Part shown: positions 44,260 through 53,066 of the stretch, one piece after another | Layout of the letters: the number at the start of each line of letters is the position of its first letter | Position numbering within the stretch: the stretch's first letter is position 1 | Source: Prevotellaceae bacterium UBA1746 | GTDB lineage: Bacteria; Bacteroidota; Bacteroidia; Bacteroidales; Bacteroidaceae | DNA: 64,000 nucleotides | Direction of reading: 5' to 3' | Assembly: GCA_905369775.1 (NCBI GenBank) | Contig: CAJPJR010000001.1 | Location: 91,900 to 155,899, forward strand | Notes under the pieces: generated by a model | Database searches by the model: none | What the model saw: the letters and a program-made list of their open reading frames with translations, nothing else | Told to the model about the DNA's origin: nothing | Translations under genes and position numbers: made by a program

Positions 44260-45945
44260 TTATTTCACCAGCTCGGGATGTGCCGCAAGCACCTTGGCCA
44301 ATTCGAGATCTGTCTGGGCCAGTCCGGCAAGAGAGCGGTCGGCGGCAATGGCTCCGGCCAGTGCTTGCGCTGCGCCCTTGACATCGCCGGTGCGGGCGCT
44401 GACAATGGCAGCCAAATAGGCGGTCATCGCATCGCGATGCGGAACGGCCATGAGGGTCTGGCGGGCTGAAACATAGTCCTTGGTGAGGATCTGAGCGAGG
44501 GCGGCGGTATTGGTGTTGACTCCCTTAAGTGTCTGCGCAGCCTGTACGAAATTGCCGCGAGCCACCTGGAGATTGCCGAGCACTTCGTTGTAATTAGACG
44601 CCGTCAGGGCCTTTCCGAGCAGTGATTCGGCTTGATCGAGATGATGTTCGCGCACGGCGATGAGTGCGGCGTTGGCATTTGCTTCGGGAAGCTCGGCGGC
44701 TTGGGCCAATTCAGCCTTGGCAGTCTCCATGTCGCCCTTGGCGTAGGCGATTTGCGCCAGACCGTTGTGCGCACGCTTGTCGTTCGGATAGAGACGCACG
44801 GCCTTTTCGAAAATGGCCTTGCGTTCGTCGGGATTCTGGGTGAGCGTGGCGGCATACAGCACTTCTTCGACCGAAAGCTTGGAGGGATCGTTCATATACT
44901 GCTCGCGAATCTCGTCGTCGGTGCGACCCACCACCCGATAATTGATGGCCAAACGCGCGCGGCGCAGTTCGGGCAGCACTTCATTGGCCAGTTCGGTGAA
45001 GGCTGTCGAGATGTTGCGAATCTGTTGCTCGCGTTCTTCGGGATCTTGGTAGAGCGAAAGCACACGAATGATGGCTTCTTTGTCCTGAATGTTGCTTTGT
45101 TGCACCAGTTCTTTGAAGCCTTCCCAGTCTTCTGCGGTGTATTTCGTGTCGACGTTGGTGCCGAGTTTATTTTTGCGCAGTTGTCCGTTCACATATTGCT
45201 CGGCCGTGTTGCGACGGTGCTCAGCCAGTTCCTTATTGAAGCCCAGAGAGCCGTCGGGCGAGGCGTAAGCTGCCACTTCGATGTTGTCGAGCGCCAGATT
45301 CTTGCGGTCGGCTTTGATCTCGCGCAGCATTTTCACGAAGTCTTGCACCGAGGTGCGGTTGATTTCGCTGGTGCGCACTTTGGCTTGGTTGATGAGATAT
45401 TTGATTTGTGCGTCTTGTCTGCGGCTGATCTGCTGCTGATAGCCGTCGGCTGCCGTAGCGGTCGAGGCGGATGCGAGGGTGCGGTAGACCAGTTGCGAGG
45501 TGGCGAGCACACCGTCGGCCACTTTCACCTCGGGAATGGCGACACGCTTGTTGCCGATGCGGGCATCGAAGGTCAGATAGAGCTCGCTGCGATCCATGGC
45601 GGGAGTGTATGGGAAATTCGTGCGCATCACATAGTTGCCACCCACCTTGTAGGCGATGGTTTGGTCGTTGCCCACCACGTTTTCTCCCTGGAAAGTGGCA
45701 CTTTGTCCCACCGTGCGCGTGCCGGCATAGCGCAATTCGGGCACAACGGTGACGATGGCCTTTTTCTTCATGTACTTTTCAGGGAAACGGCCGTTGATAG
45801 TGGCCGGAACGGCGTCGCCTACCACTTCGAGAGGCGCGGGGGTAACGGTGAAATTGTCGGCAGAAAGCGATCCAAGCTTCCCGCTGCACGAACTCAGCAC
45901 GAGGAGGCCGAGGGCTGCCACGGAGACAGTGAGGGTTTGTTTCAT
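44260..45945 (-). CDS. OmpA-like/TPR lipoprotein
   Basis: 561 aa. Lipoprotein signal with lipobox LSSC (Cys20). Residues 30-160 are a beta-rich domain. Residues about 215-255 resemble the peptidoglycan-binding OmpA C-terminal fold (NIEVAAYASPDGS, then NKELAEHRRNTAEQYV). Residues about 375-550 are TPR-like helical pairs (for example LYPNDKRAHNGLAQIAYAKG). It may tether the outer membrane to peptidoglycan while using TPRs to hold partners; such proteins are common in Bacteroidales, but no function is established here. ATG 45945 is supported by the signal peptide. It lies 38 bases downstream of lgt, the enzyme that lipidates such proteins. Confidence 0.8.
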   Translation of the reverse strand: MKQTLTVSVAALGLLVLSSCSGKLGSLSADNFTVTPAPLEVVGDAVPATINGRFPEKYMKKKAIVTVVPELRYAGTRTVGQSATFQGENVVGNDQTIAYKVGGNYVMRTNFPYTPAMDRSELYLTFDARIGNKRVAIPEVKVADGVLATSQLVYRTLASASTATAADGYQQQISRRQDAQIKYLINQAKVRTSEINRTSVQDFVKMLREIKADRKNLALDNIEVAAYASPDGSLGFNKELAEHRRNTAEQYVNGQLRKNKLGTNVDTKYTAEDWEGFKELVQQSNIQDKEAIIRVLSLYQDPEEREQQIRNISTAFTELANEVLPELRRARLAINYRVVGRTDDEIREQYMNDPSKLSVEEVLYAATLTQNPDERKAIFEKAVRLYPNDKRAHNGLAQIAYAKGDMETAKAELAQAAELPEANANAALIAVREHHLDQAESLLGKALTASNYNEVLGNLQVARGNFVQAAQTLKGVNTNTAALAQILTKDYVSARQTLMAVPHRDAMTAYLAAIVSARTGDVKGAAQALAGAIAADRSLAGLAQTDLELAKVLAAHPELVK

Positions 45946-45983
45946 GAGTGATAGAAAAATATGGGGAGTTTGTTGGGAAAGGT

Positions 45984-46862
45984 TCATTTAATGGTCGTTG
46001 CATTCTCGTCTTCGTAGTAACGGCCGCTACGGTCGTACCAAGACGCGGGGAGTTTACAGTCAAACATGCAATAAAGCCCGATCAGAATGAAGGGAATGGA
46101 AAGCAACTGCCCTTGATTGATGCCAATCAAGCCTTGCATGTGGAGTTCCCAGGGCTCTTGCACCTCTTTGAAGAACTCTACGCCGAAACGGAAGGCGAAA
46201 ATGAACGTGAGACAGAGACCAAAAAAGAAACCGGTCCCGACTTTCTCGCGATGACGGCGATAAATGAGCCAACCGATGAACAGAAGCACGAAATAAGCGA
46301 TGGCTTCGTAGAGTTGGGCGGGGTGTCTGGGCTGCGTCTCGCCAAGACGGGCGAAAACGAAGCCGAAATCGCTGTGCGTGTAGGTACCTACGATCTCAGA
46401 GTTCATGAGATTGCCCAAACGGATGCAGCCTGCGGTGACAGGAGTGGCAATGGCGATGTTGTCCAACACGCGAAATAACCGAACCTTGGTGCTGCGCACA
46501 TAAAGCCAGAGGGCTATCATCAGGCCGGCCGTACCTCCGTGCGAAGCCAAGCCCGCATAGCCCGTGAAATGCCAATGTCCCAGACCGTCCTGGCGCATGG
46601 GCAGAATCATCTCGAGGGGGTGCGACAAAAAGTAGCCGGGTTCGTAGAGCAAACAGTGGCCGAGGCGCGCACCGATGAGGATGCCTAAGAAACAATAGAT
46701 GAAAAGTGGATCGAACTTGGCTTGCGGAATGCGCTGCTCACGGTAGAGGCGCCAAACAATGACGTAGGCCGCGGCCAAACCAATGGTCCAGAACAAGGAA
46801 TACCAGCGAATCGCGAGACTTCCTATTTGAAATGCGATCAAATCGGGGTTCCAAATAATCAT
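45984..46862 (-). CDS. lgt: Prolipoprotein diacylglyceryl transferase
   Basis: Inner-membrane enzyme that transfers diacylglycerol from phosphatidylglycerol to the lipobox Cys of prolipoproteins. 292 aa with about seven membrane segments. The signature region IRLGNLMNSEIVG (equivalent to the Lgt GRxGNFxNxE motif), the periplasmic HGG motif, GARLGHCLLYEP and the R-H-P-A-Q-L-Y-E segment are intact. It follows ychF by 76 bases and precedes the OmpA/TPR lipoprotein gene. Confidence 0.95.
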   Translation of the reverse strand: MIIWNPDLIAFQIGSLAIRWYSLFWTIGLAAAYVIVWRLYREQRIPQAKFDPLFIYCFLGILIGARLGHCLLYEPGYFLSHPLEMILPMRQDGLGHWHFTGYAGLASHGGTAGLMIALWLYVRSTKVRLFRVLDNIAIATPVTAGCIRLGNLMNSEIVGTYTHSDFGFVFARLGETQPRHPAQLYEAIAYFVLLFIGWLIYRRHREKVGTGFFFGLCLTFIFAFRFGVEFFKEVQEPWELHMQGLIGINQGQLLSIPFILIGLYCMFDCKLPASWYDRSGRYYEDENATTIK

Positions 46863-46938
46863 GGGAGGAGGAATTGGAGTTCATCGCGCCCCGACGGCCG
46901 ACGAAAACGCGGGGCCGTCGAAACGCGATGGGCTTTTA

Positions 46939-48042
46939 TTAAACGTTGAAGAGGAAGTGCATGATGTCGCCGTCCTGCACTACATATTCTTTGCCCTCGA
47001 TGTGGAGCAAACCGGCCTCGCGCACGGCGCTTTCGCTGCCATACTTGATGAAGTCTTCGTATTTGATGACTTGGGCGCGGATGAATCCTTTCTCGAAGTC
47101 CGTGTGAATCACACCGGCGCACTGGGGCGCTTTCCAACCGCGCTTGTAAGTCCACGCACGTACCTCGATTTCGCCGGCCGTAATGAAGGTTTCCAGATCA
47201 AGGAGCTTATATGCGGCCTTAATCAAGCGGTTGACGCCGCTCTCCTCGAGGCCTACGTCCTTCAAAAACTCCTGACGCTCTTCGAAAGTCTCGAGTTCTG
47301 CGATGTCGGCCTCGGTTTGTGCAGCCACAACCAGGATTTCTGCTCCTTCGGGAGCCACGGCTTCGCGCACGCGCTCCACATATTCATTGCCCGACACGGC
47401 CGATCCTTCGTCGACATTGCAGACATAGAGCACCGGCTTGGAGGTTAAGAGGAAAAGGTTGCGCGCCGCCGCTTGTTCGTCCTTCGATTCGAAAACGACA
47501 CTGCGGGCGTTCTTTCCCTCAAGCAGGGCTTCGCGAATCGCAGTCAGCACACCGTACTCCACTTTCGCGTTCTTGTCGTTGCCCACCTGGGCGATTTTCT
47601 CCACACGCTTGATGCGATTCTCCACCGTCTCGAGGTCTTTGAGCTGCAACTCCGTGTCGATGATTTCTTTGTCGCGAACCGGATCCACACTTCCGTCGAC
47701 ATGCACCACATTGCCGTCGTCGAAACAGCGCAACACGTGGATAATGGCGTCGGTCTCGCGGATATTGCCGAGAAACTGGTTGCCGAGCCCCTCACCCTTC
47801 GAGGCGCCCTTCACCAAGCCGGCGATGTCTACGATTTCTACCGTGGTGGGAATGATTTTATTGGTTTTCACCAGCGCGGCCAACGCCGAAAGGCGCTCAT
47901 CGGGCACAGTTATGACGCCCACATTGGGTTCGATGGTGCAAAAGGGGAAGTTGGCACTCTGTGCCTTGGCGTTGCTCAGACAGTTGAAGAGCGTCGATTT
48001 GCCCACATTGGGCAGGCCGACGATGCCGCATTGTAAACTCAT
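46939..48042 (-). CDS. ychF: YchF/Obg-like ATPase
   Basis: Universally conserved P-loop ATPase (OLA1/YchF) that binds ribosomes and is linked to oxidative-stress control. 367 aa. G1 GLPNVGKSTLFN, switch region FCTIEPNVGV, G3 DIAGLVKGASKGEGLGN, then a coiled-coil insertion and the C-terminal TGS domain with ISSUED-type HTDFEKGFIRA and DGDIMHFLFNV. The specificity motif NxxE-type (CNVDEG) fits ATP rather than GTP. ATG 48042 (MSLQCGIVGLPN) is used; an ATG-less extension to 48069 is unconserved. Confidence 0.95.
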   Translation of the reverse strand: MSLQCGIVGLPNVGKSTLFNCLSNAKAQSANFPFCTIEPNVGVITVPDERLSALAALVKTNKIIPTTVEIVDIAGLVKGASKGEGLGNQFLGNIRETDAIIHVLRCFDDGNVVHVDGSVDPVRDKEIIDTELQLKDLETVENRIKRVEKIAQVGNDKNAKVEYGVLTAIREALLEGKNARSVVFESKDEQAAARNLFLLTSKPVLYVCNVDEGSAVSGNEYVERVREAVAPEGAEILVVAAQTEADIAELETFEERQEFLKDVGLEESGVNRLIKAAYKLLDLETFITAGEIEVRAWTYKRGWKAPQCAGVIHTDFEKGFIRAQVIKYEDFIKYGSESAVREAGLLHIEGKEYVVQDGDIMHFLFNV

Positions 48043-48066
48043 GTATGATGTTTTGCTGATTTGGAG

Positions 48067-48074
48067 CAAAGATA
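48067..48074 (-). promoter_or_regulatory. -7 box for ychF
   Basis: TATCTTTG on the minus strand; leader about 18 bases. No TTTG at -33. Confidence 0.5.
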
Positions 48075-48133
48075 CGACTATTTTTCGAGATGCGCCCCCT
48101 TATTTATTGAGATGACGCCTATATATATAATGA

Positions 48134-48160
48134 GTGCTCCGAACCTTCGATTCGGAGCAC
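48134..48160 (-). terminator. Hairpin after dsbD
   Basis: A 10-bp perfect stem, GTGCTCCGAA (48134-48143) with TTCGGAGCAC (48151-48160). On the minus strand it is followed by AT-rich TCATTATATATATA, not a pure T-run. Probable terminator 30 bases past the dsbD stop. Confidence 0.6.
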
Positions 48161-48189
48161 CCATCGGTTGTGGTGAGACGCGGCACTTT

Positions 48190-50280
48190 TTATTTGCGCG
48201 TGGCAAAGGTTTGCAGTCCCGTCTCCAAGAATTTCACATATTCGCCCACGTTCTCGTTGTAACTGCGGCTGGCCGTGAGCGGATTGCCCTTGCCGTCGAG
48301 CAGAACGTAGAACGGCTGGGCATTGGCGCCGAACTTCGTGCGCTGCAAGTAGCTCCAACGATCGCCCACCGTGCGGAGTTTCGTGGTTTTGCCGTTCTCT
48401 TGCACCTCAATGGGCGTGGGAAGCGGCGTCTTGTCGTCCACATAGAGCGAAATCAGCACATAATCTTTGTCGATCAAGCTGCGCACTTTGCTGTCGGTCC
48501 ACACTGCGGCTTCCATCTTGCGGCAGTTCACACAACCGAAGCCCGTGAAATCGATCATCACCGGCTTGCCCACGCTGCGGGCGTAGGCCATTCCGGCTTC
48601 GAAGTCCTTGAATTTCGGTTCCACCGCGGTGTGCGGGTTGAGATTAAAGTCTTGTGTGTGCATCGGCGGGGCGAAAGCACTCACCGCTTTCACAGGTGCG
48701 CCCCACAACCCCGGCACCATGTAGATGGCAAAGGCCAGAGAAGCAATGCCCACGAAGAAAGCCGGCACAGAAGTGCTGCGTTCGTCCGCATCGTCGTGGG
48801 GGAATTTCACCCAACCGAACAGATACGACGCGAGCAAGGCGAAGAGCGCGATCCACAAGGCCAAGAACACCTCGCGATCCAGCAGGTGCCAACCATAAGC
48901 TAGGTCGGCCACGGAGAAGAACTTCAGCGCGAAGGCCAATTCCACGAAACCGAGCGTGACTTTCACCTTGTTCATCCACGAACCGCCGCGGGTAGTTTTC
49001 TTCAGCAGCGAGGGGAAGAGGGCAAAGAGCGTGAAAGGCAGAGCCAAAGCGACGGCAAAGCCCAGCATTCCCACGGTGGGCGCCAGATGACCACCGCCAG
49101 AAGTGGAAACTTCCACCAGCAAGAAACCAATGATGGGGCCGGTGCAAGAGAAGCTCACCAGCGCGAGCGTGAAGGCCATGAGGAAGATGCTCAACAGGCC
49201 CGTGGTGTTCGAAGCCTTGGTGTCGATCGCATTGCCCCACGAAGTCGGCAGCTGAATCTCGAAGCCCCCGAGGAACGAAGCGCCGAAGAGCACCAACATC
49301 AAGAAGAAGGCGATGTTGAAAATCGCGTTGGTCGACAGGTCATTGAGGGCCGAAGCACCGAATACCGTGGTGATCACGAGTCCGAGTAGGACATAAATCA
49401 CAACAATCGACGCACCATAGGTCAGCGCATCGCGCACACCTTTCGCGCGGTCGCTGTTGCGCTTGAGAAAGAAGCTCACCGTCATCGGGATGATGGGCCA
49501 CACGCAAGGTGTAACCAGGGCCAAGAGTCCGCCGAGGAAGCCCAAACCGAACACAATGAGCAGACTCTTGCCGGCGGCGCCATGGTCTTCGCCGAGCGCA
49601 CGGAGTTGGTCTGTCACCGGGCTCCAGAGTTGGCGAATGGTCGCGCTGTCGAGCGCTGCCACCTGGGCTTTTGCCGGTGCCGACGCGCCTATTGCCGTGT
49701 CGACACTGTCGGTCGTCGCGCCCGGATCGCCCGGAAGAGCGGCGGCAAGTGCCTGCGCATTGTTGTCGGCCGTCGGGGTGCCGGCTTGGTTCTCGGAGCT
49801 CGAGGCGGCATTGTCCGCAAGGGCTTTCTCAGGACCGTCCTTTCCCTTCGCACTCATCTCCACCGTGGTAGGCGGCAAGCAGTTTTCGTCGTTGCAAGCG
49901 CCGTACTTCAGATAGCCCTTCACCTCATATTGCTTGTCGGTCAGCTCAATGCGTTGGGTAAACTGGGCCGAGCCTTCGAAAAAGGTCACGGGCATGTCGA
50001 AAATCGGGTCTTGCTTGTGCTTCAATCCCGCACCGGCGCGGAGAGCGCCCTTGAGTTTGGCGCCTTTGAGCACATCGGTGCCGAAAGTGGCCGCCGTGGG
50101 GCCGCCGGGCGCAATGCCCGTGCCGTAGACGTGCCAACCGGGCGCGATGCGACCGGTGAACACCACGTCTATCTCCGTGGGGCTGACGCGTTTGGTGGAG
50201 ACACTGAACGTGACCTGCGCTTGCACGGCCATCACGCCCAGCAGCACAAAGGAGAAGAAGAGAAATAGGATGCGTTTCAT
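48190..50280 (-). CDS. dsbD: Thiol:disulfide interchange protein DsbD
   Basis: Moves electrons from cytoplasmic thioredoxin across the inner membrane to periplasmic thiol proteins. 696 aa. Signal peptide; N-terminal Ig-like domain (about 22-150) with the pair CNDENC; a Ser/Ala-rich linker; an eight-helix core with TPCVWP and SCTGP cysteines; C-terminal thioredoxin domain with GFGCVNCRKME. All three disulfide modules are intact. It lies downstream of tlpA across a 138-base spacer that contains a large nested hairpin (50346-50407). Likely electron donor for the TlpA and possibly the MsrAB encoded in this window (inference). Confidence 0.94.
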   Translation of the reverse strand: MKRILFLFFSFVLLGVMAVQAQVTFSVSTKRVSPTEIDVVFTGRIAPGWHVYGTGIAPGGPTAATFGTDVLKGAKLKGALRAGAGLKHKQDPIFDMPVTFFEGSAQFTQRIELTDKQYEVKGYLKYGACNDENCLPPTTVEMSAKGKDGPEKALADNAASSSENQAGTPTADNNAQALAAALPGDPGATTDSVDTAIGASAPAKAQVAALDSATIRQLWSPVTDQLRALGEDHGAAGKSLLIVFGLGFLGGLLALVTPCVWPIIPMTVSFFLKRNSDRAKGVRDALTYGASIVVIYVLLGLVITTVFGASALNDLSTNAIFNIAFFLMLVLFGASFLGGFEIQLPTSWGNAIDTKASNTTGLLSIFLMAFTLALVSFSCTGPIIGFLLVEVSTSGGGHLAPTVGMLGFAVALALPFTLFALFPSLLKKTTRGGSWMNKVKVTLGFVELAFALKFFSVADLAYGWHLLDREVFLALWIALFALLASYLFGWVKFPHDDADERSTSVPAFFVGIASLAFAIYMVPGLWGAPVKAVSAFAPPMHTQDFNLNPHTAVEPKFKDFEAGMAYARSVGKPVMIDFTGFGCVNCRKMEAAVWTDSKVRSLIDKDYVLISLYVDDKTPLPTPIEVQENGKTTKLRTVGDRWSYLQRTKFGANAQPFYVLLDGKGNPLTASRSYNENVGEYVKFLETGLQTFATRK

Positions 50281-50345
50281 GTGGGAGATTACTAAGATGA
50301 AACAAGGTGGCCGGCTATTCCGACCACCATTGAGAGGGATCGTCC

Positions 50346-50407
50346 ACATTTCGTCGGCCGTTCACCCCGTCAGTCGGTGACGGAGCGGAACGGAGTCGAC
50401 GAAATGT
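50346..50407 (-). promoter_or_regulatory. Nested hairpin in the tlpA-dsbD spacer
   Basis: The perfect outer repeat ACATTTCGTCG (50346-50356) / CGACGAAATGT (50397-50407) encloses CCGTT/AACGG and CCGTCA/TGACGG stems. No T-run follows on the minus strand, so it is not a classical terminator. It may set differential expression or stability of the two genes. Confidence 0.55.
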
Positions 50408-50418
50408 CGAACGAGGAG

Positions 50419-51603
50419 TTATTTGCGAACGCGCTTTCCGGGGCGAGCCTTGTCGGCGGAACGCTCCACCTTCGTGGCGCCGGTCACGGCGTCGGGCGTG
50501 GTGGTCTGCACATCGGGGGCGTTGGCATAGAGTTCGGCCAATTTGACTTCGAGTTGTTCGCCGCGCAAACCGAATTCCACGATCTTGCCTTGGGGATCAA
50601 CGAGCATCGTGGCGGGAATCGAGCTGATGCCGTAGAGCGCAGCGGCCTCGCTCTGCCAACCTTTCAGATCCGAGAGGTGAATCCAGGGGAGGTTCATGCG
50701 CTGAATGGCGCCCGTCCAGGCAGCCTTGTCGTTGTCGAGCGAAACGCCCACAATTTCAAAGCCCTTGCGATGGTACTTTTCGTAGGCCTTCTTCACGTTG
50801 GGCATTTCTGCACGGCAAGGTCCGCACCACGAAGCCCAGAAGTCCACGAGCACGTAGTTGCCTTTGCCGCAATAATCGGAGAGGCGCTTGGTGGCTCCCT
50901 GCGGAGTTTGGAGGGCAATGTCCTTGAATTGGCTGCCGGGCTGACGCAGTTTCATCGCTTCGGCGCGATGGGCAAACTGATCCACGATAGGTTTGAGTAG
51001 CGGCGTGGAGAAGCAAGCGGCGTTGCTCGCGATGAGTTTCTGAATTTCGTCCTCGTCGAGCAAACTACCGTAGATGTAGAACAGCGGCGCGTTGGCCGTC
51101 GACTGCGGATGCTCGGCGATGCTTTTTTTGACCAGGGCGCCCATTTCGCCCACCGTCTTTTCGTATTGGGCTTGGAGGGCGTTGAACTCGGGCGTGCCGG
51201 CTTTGCCATCGGCGAGCAGATCTTTGAGTTGACTCACGAGCGACATCACACCGGGAACCTGCTTGGCCAGCACCGATTGGCTGCTGTTGAGCAACGCATT
51301 CTCCGTGGTGCCGCTCACCGTGGCGGTGGGCAGGTCTACGCTCACCGTGCCATCGAGCACGGCCACGATCGATTCGTCGAAATAGCGGCTATTGGAGAGC
51401 TGAAGGAAGGGCTGATTGTGGGCATCGCCCTGCAAGGTGAAGGTGCCGTCCTTGCCCACTTTCACCGAATCCACCTGATTCGATTGGAGATTGCGGTAGT
51501 AGACCGTGGACTGACCGGCGGCTCTGCCTTTCACCACATATTGCTGAGCAGAAGCACCGAGTGACAAGGCGGCGAAGGCCAAGGTAAATATCATTTTCTT
51601 CAT
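50419..51603 (-). CDS. TlpA-family periplasmic thiol-disulfide oxidoreductase
   Basis: 394 aa. Signal peptide (LAFAALSLGASAQ); a DUF4369-like N-terminal beta domain (about 20-115); a helical region; and a C-terminal AhpC/TSA-thioredoxin domain with the active site DFWASWCGPCRAEMP and cis-Pro loop SSIPATMLVDPQG. It ends in a basic tail (KARPGKRVRK). Predicted to reduce periplasmic disulfides using electrons from DsbD, encoded next in the operon. Clear promoter at 51634-51665. Confidence 0.9.
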   Translation of the reverse strand: MKKMIFTLAFAALSLGASAQQYVVKGRAAGQSTVYYRNLQSNQVDSVKVGKDGTFTLQGDAHNQPFLQLSNSRYFDESIVAVLDGTVSVDLPTATVSGTTENALLNSSQSVLAKQVPGVMSLVSQLKDLLADGKAGTPEFNALQAQYEKTVGEMGALVKKSIAEHPQSTANAPLFYIYGSLLDEDEIQKLIASNAACFSTPLLKPIVDQFAHRAEAMKLRQPGSQFKDIALQTPQGATKRLSDYCGKGNYVLVDFWASWCGPCRAEMPNVKKAYEKYHRKGFEIVGVSLDNDKAAWTGAIQRMNLPWIHLSDLKGWQSEAAALYGISSIPATMLVDPQGKIVEFGLRGEQLEVKLAELYANAPDVQTTTPDAVTGATKVERSADKARPGKRVRK

Positions 51604-51633
51604 GTCGTGACTAATTTAGAGGAGATATGGCTA

Positions 51634-51665
51634 CAAAAGTACGTCTTTCCCGACGAAATGACAAG
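51634..51665 (-). promoter_or_regulatory. tlpA-dsbD promoter
   Basis: On the minus strand: CTTG at 51665-51662 (one mismatch to TTTG), a 20-base spacer, TACTTTTG at 51641-51634; leader about 25 bases. Confidence 0.7.
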
Positions 51666-51860
51666 CATTTTTATTTCTTTGGGCGTGCACTGTAAGCCGC
51701 ATTGCCGGCTTGTTCATTTCGCCTGCGACCTTTCGTTGGGGGCTACGAAGTCGGCGGGTGCATGTCCCACAATGAGCGACCGGGACGGGGAGACGACTTA
51801 TTAGAATAGGCGTGCACGGCACGCAGCAGCGGAGGAAGCGGGTGAGGTTTCCCGCGAAAT

Positions 51861-51923
51861 GCTCAAAAATTGGGCGATTTCATCGAGAAACGGGGGATTT
51901 TTTGGCTTTATCTCCCTGTTTTT
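51861..51923. repeat. 21-bp phased intergenic repeat, locus R8 (3 units)
   Basis: Units start at 51861, 51882 and 51903 with cores AAAAATTGGGCGATTTC, GAGAAACGGGGGATTTTT and TTTATCTCCCTGTTTTT. The AATTGGGCGATTT stretch is shared with locus R3 about 40 kb away. It lies 40 bases past the cysK stop. The rest of the 51604-51962 spacer holds only the tlpA promoter. Confidence 0.65.
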
Positions 51924-51962
51924 TCCACGTTGCTGCGCGCTGTGCAGTGCCGCCGGTGCAGA

Positions 51963-52892
51963 TCAATCGAAAACACCGGTGGAAAGGTAGCGTTCGCCCG
52001 TGTCGGGAAGCAGCGCCACAATGGTTTTGCCGGCATAGGCCTCATCGGCGGCCAATCGGAGGGCAGCACTGAAAGCAGCTCCCGACGAGATGCCGCAGAG
52101 CATCCCCTCGACCACTGCCAACTCGCGCGTGGCGGCGACGGCTTCTTCGTTGGTGACGCGCAGTATGCGGTCGACCACGTTGCCGTCGTAGGTTTCCGGC
52201 ACAAAACCGGCACCGATGCCCTGAATCTTGTGGGGAGCGGCCGTCCCTCCGCTCAACACGGGCGAAGCATCGGGTTCCACGGCCACAATCTCCACCTCGG
52301 GGCGGTGAGCCTTGAGGGCTTTGCCCACACCGCTCACGGTGCCGCCCGTACCGACGCCGGCCACGAAGACATCGACGCCGCCTTCAGTGTCGTTCCATAC
52401 TTCTTCGCCGGTGGTGGCGGCGTGCACGGCAGGGTTGGCGGAGTTAACAAACTGGCCGAGGGTGACTGCGCCGTCGATGGAAGCGCGCAGCGTTTCGGCA
52501 CGCGCCAGGGCGCCTTTCATGCCTTCGGCACCGGGCGTGAGTTCAAGGCGGGCACCGTAGGCCGCCACGAGGCGGCGGCGCTCCACACTCATGGTTTCGG
52601 GCATGACAATCACCACGGCATAACCTTTCACGGCGGCGGCAAAGGCCAAACCCACGCCGGTGTTACCGCTCGTGGCTTCGACGATCGTGCTGCCGGGACG
52701 CAAAATGCCGTCGCGCTCGGCCGCTTCGATCATGGCCAGGGCGGTGCGGTCTTTGACCGAACCGGCGGGATTATAACTCTCGAGTTTCACGAGCAGACGC
52801 GCATGGAGTGAACGACGAGCGGCCACACGTTGCACTTCGACGAGGGGGGTGTGTCCCACTAATTCTAATTGTGAGCTATAGATCTTGGACAT
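51963..52892 (-). CDS. cysK: Cysteine synthase A (O-acetylserine sulfhydrylase)
   Basis: PLP enzyme that makes cysteine from O-acetylserine and sulfide. 309 aa. PLP Lys in NPAGSVKDR, substrate loop EATSGNTGVGLA, phosphate-binding loop GVGTGGTVSGVG and the C-terminal GISSGAAF segment are intact. The ATG at 52892 (MSKIYSSQLELVGHTPL) is the family N-terminus. It diverges from cysE, which supplies its substrate, across a 174-base region with a long inverted repeat. Confidence 0.95.
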   Translation of the reverse strand: MSKIYSSQLELVGHTPLVEVQRVAARRSLHARLLVKLESYNPAGSVKDRTALAMIEAAERDGILRPGSTIVEATSGNTGVGLAFAAAVKGYAVVIVMPETMSVERRRLVAAYGARLELTPGAEGMKGALARAETLRASIDGAVTLGQFVNSANPAVHAATTGEEVWNDTEGGVDVFVAGVGTGGTVSGVGKALKAHRPEVEIVAVEPDASPVLSGGTAAPHKIQGIGAGFVPETYDGNVVDRILRVTNEEAVAATRELAVVEGMLCGISSGAAFSAALRLAADEAYAGKTIVALLPDTGERYLSTGVFD

Positions 52893-52951
52893 TGTTGGGA
52901 AGATTGGGGAGATTAGTAAGCGAAGGCAGGGGTACATTGCGACGGAATGCG

Positions 52952-52959
52952 TAACTTTG
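52952..52959 (+). promoter_or_regulatory. -7 box for cysE
   Basis: TAACTTTG on plus, no clear -33; leader about 100 bases. Distinct from the cysK box at 52985-52992. Confidence 0.4.
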
Positions 52960-52961
52960 TC

Positions 52962-53021
52962 GTGCGCGCCCCATGCACTGACGACAAATTTACCTTGTGT
53001 ACGAAACAAAGGGGCGCGCAC
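52962..53021. promoter_or_regulatory. GC-rich inverted repeat between cysK and cysE
   Basis: A perfect 11-bp inverted repeat: GTGCGCGCCCC (52962-52972) and GGGGCGCGCAC (53011-53021), separated by 38 AT-richer bases that contain the cysK -7 box. It sits between the two divergent cysteine-biosynthesis genes. Could be an operator pair, or a leader hairpin in the cysE mRNA. Confidence 0.6.
52985..52992 (-). promoter_or_regulatory. -7 box for cysK
   Basis: TAAATTTG on the minus strand; leader about 85 bases. A TTTG at 53010-53007 is only 14 bases upstream, short for the usual spacer. Confidence 0.4.
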
Positions 53022-53066
53022 GTTTCCTAATTCTACTTAACACTACGTTTTTTCATCGCTCCGCCC

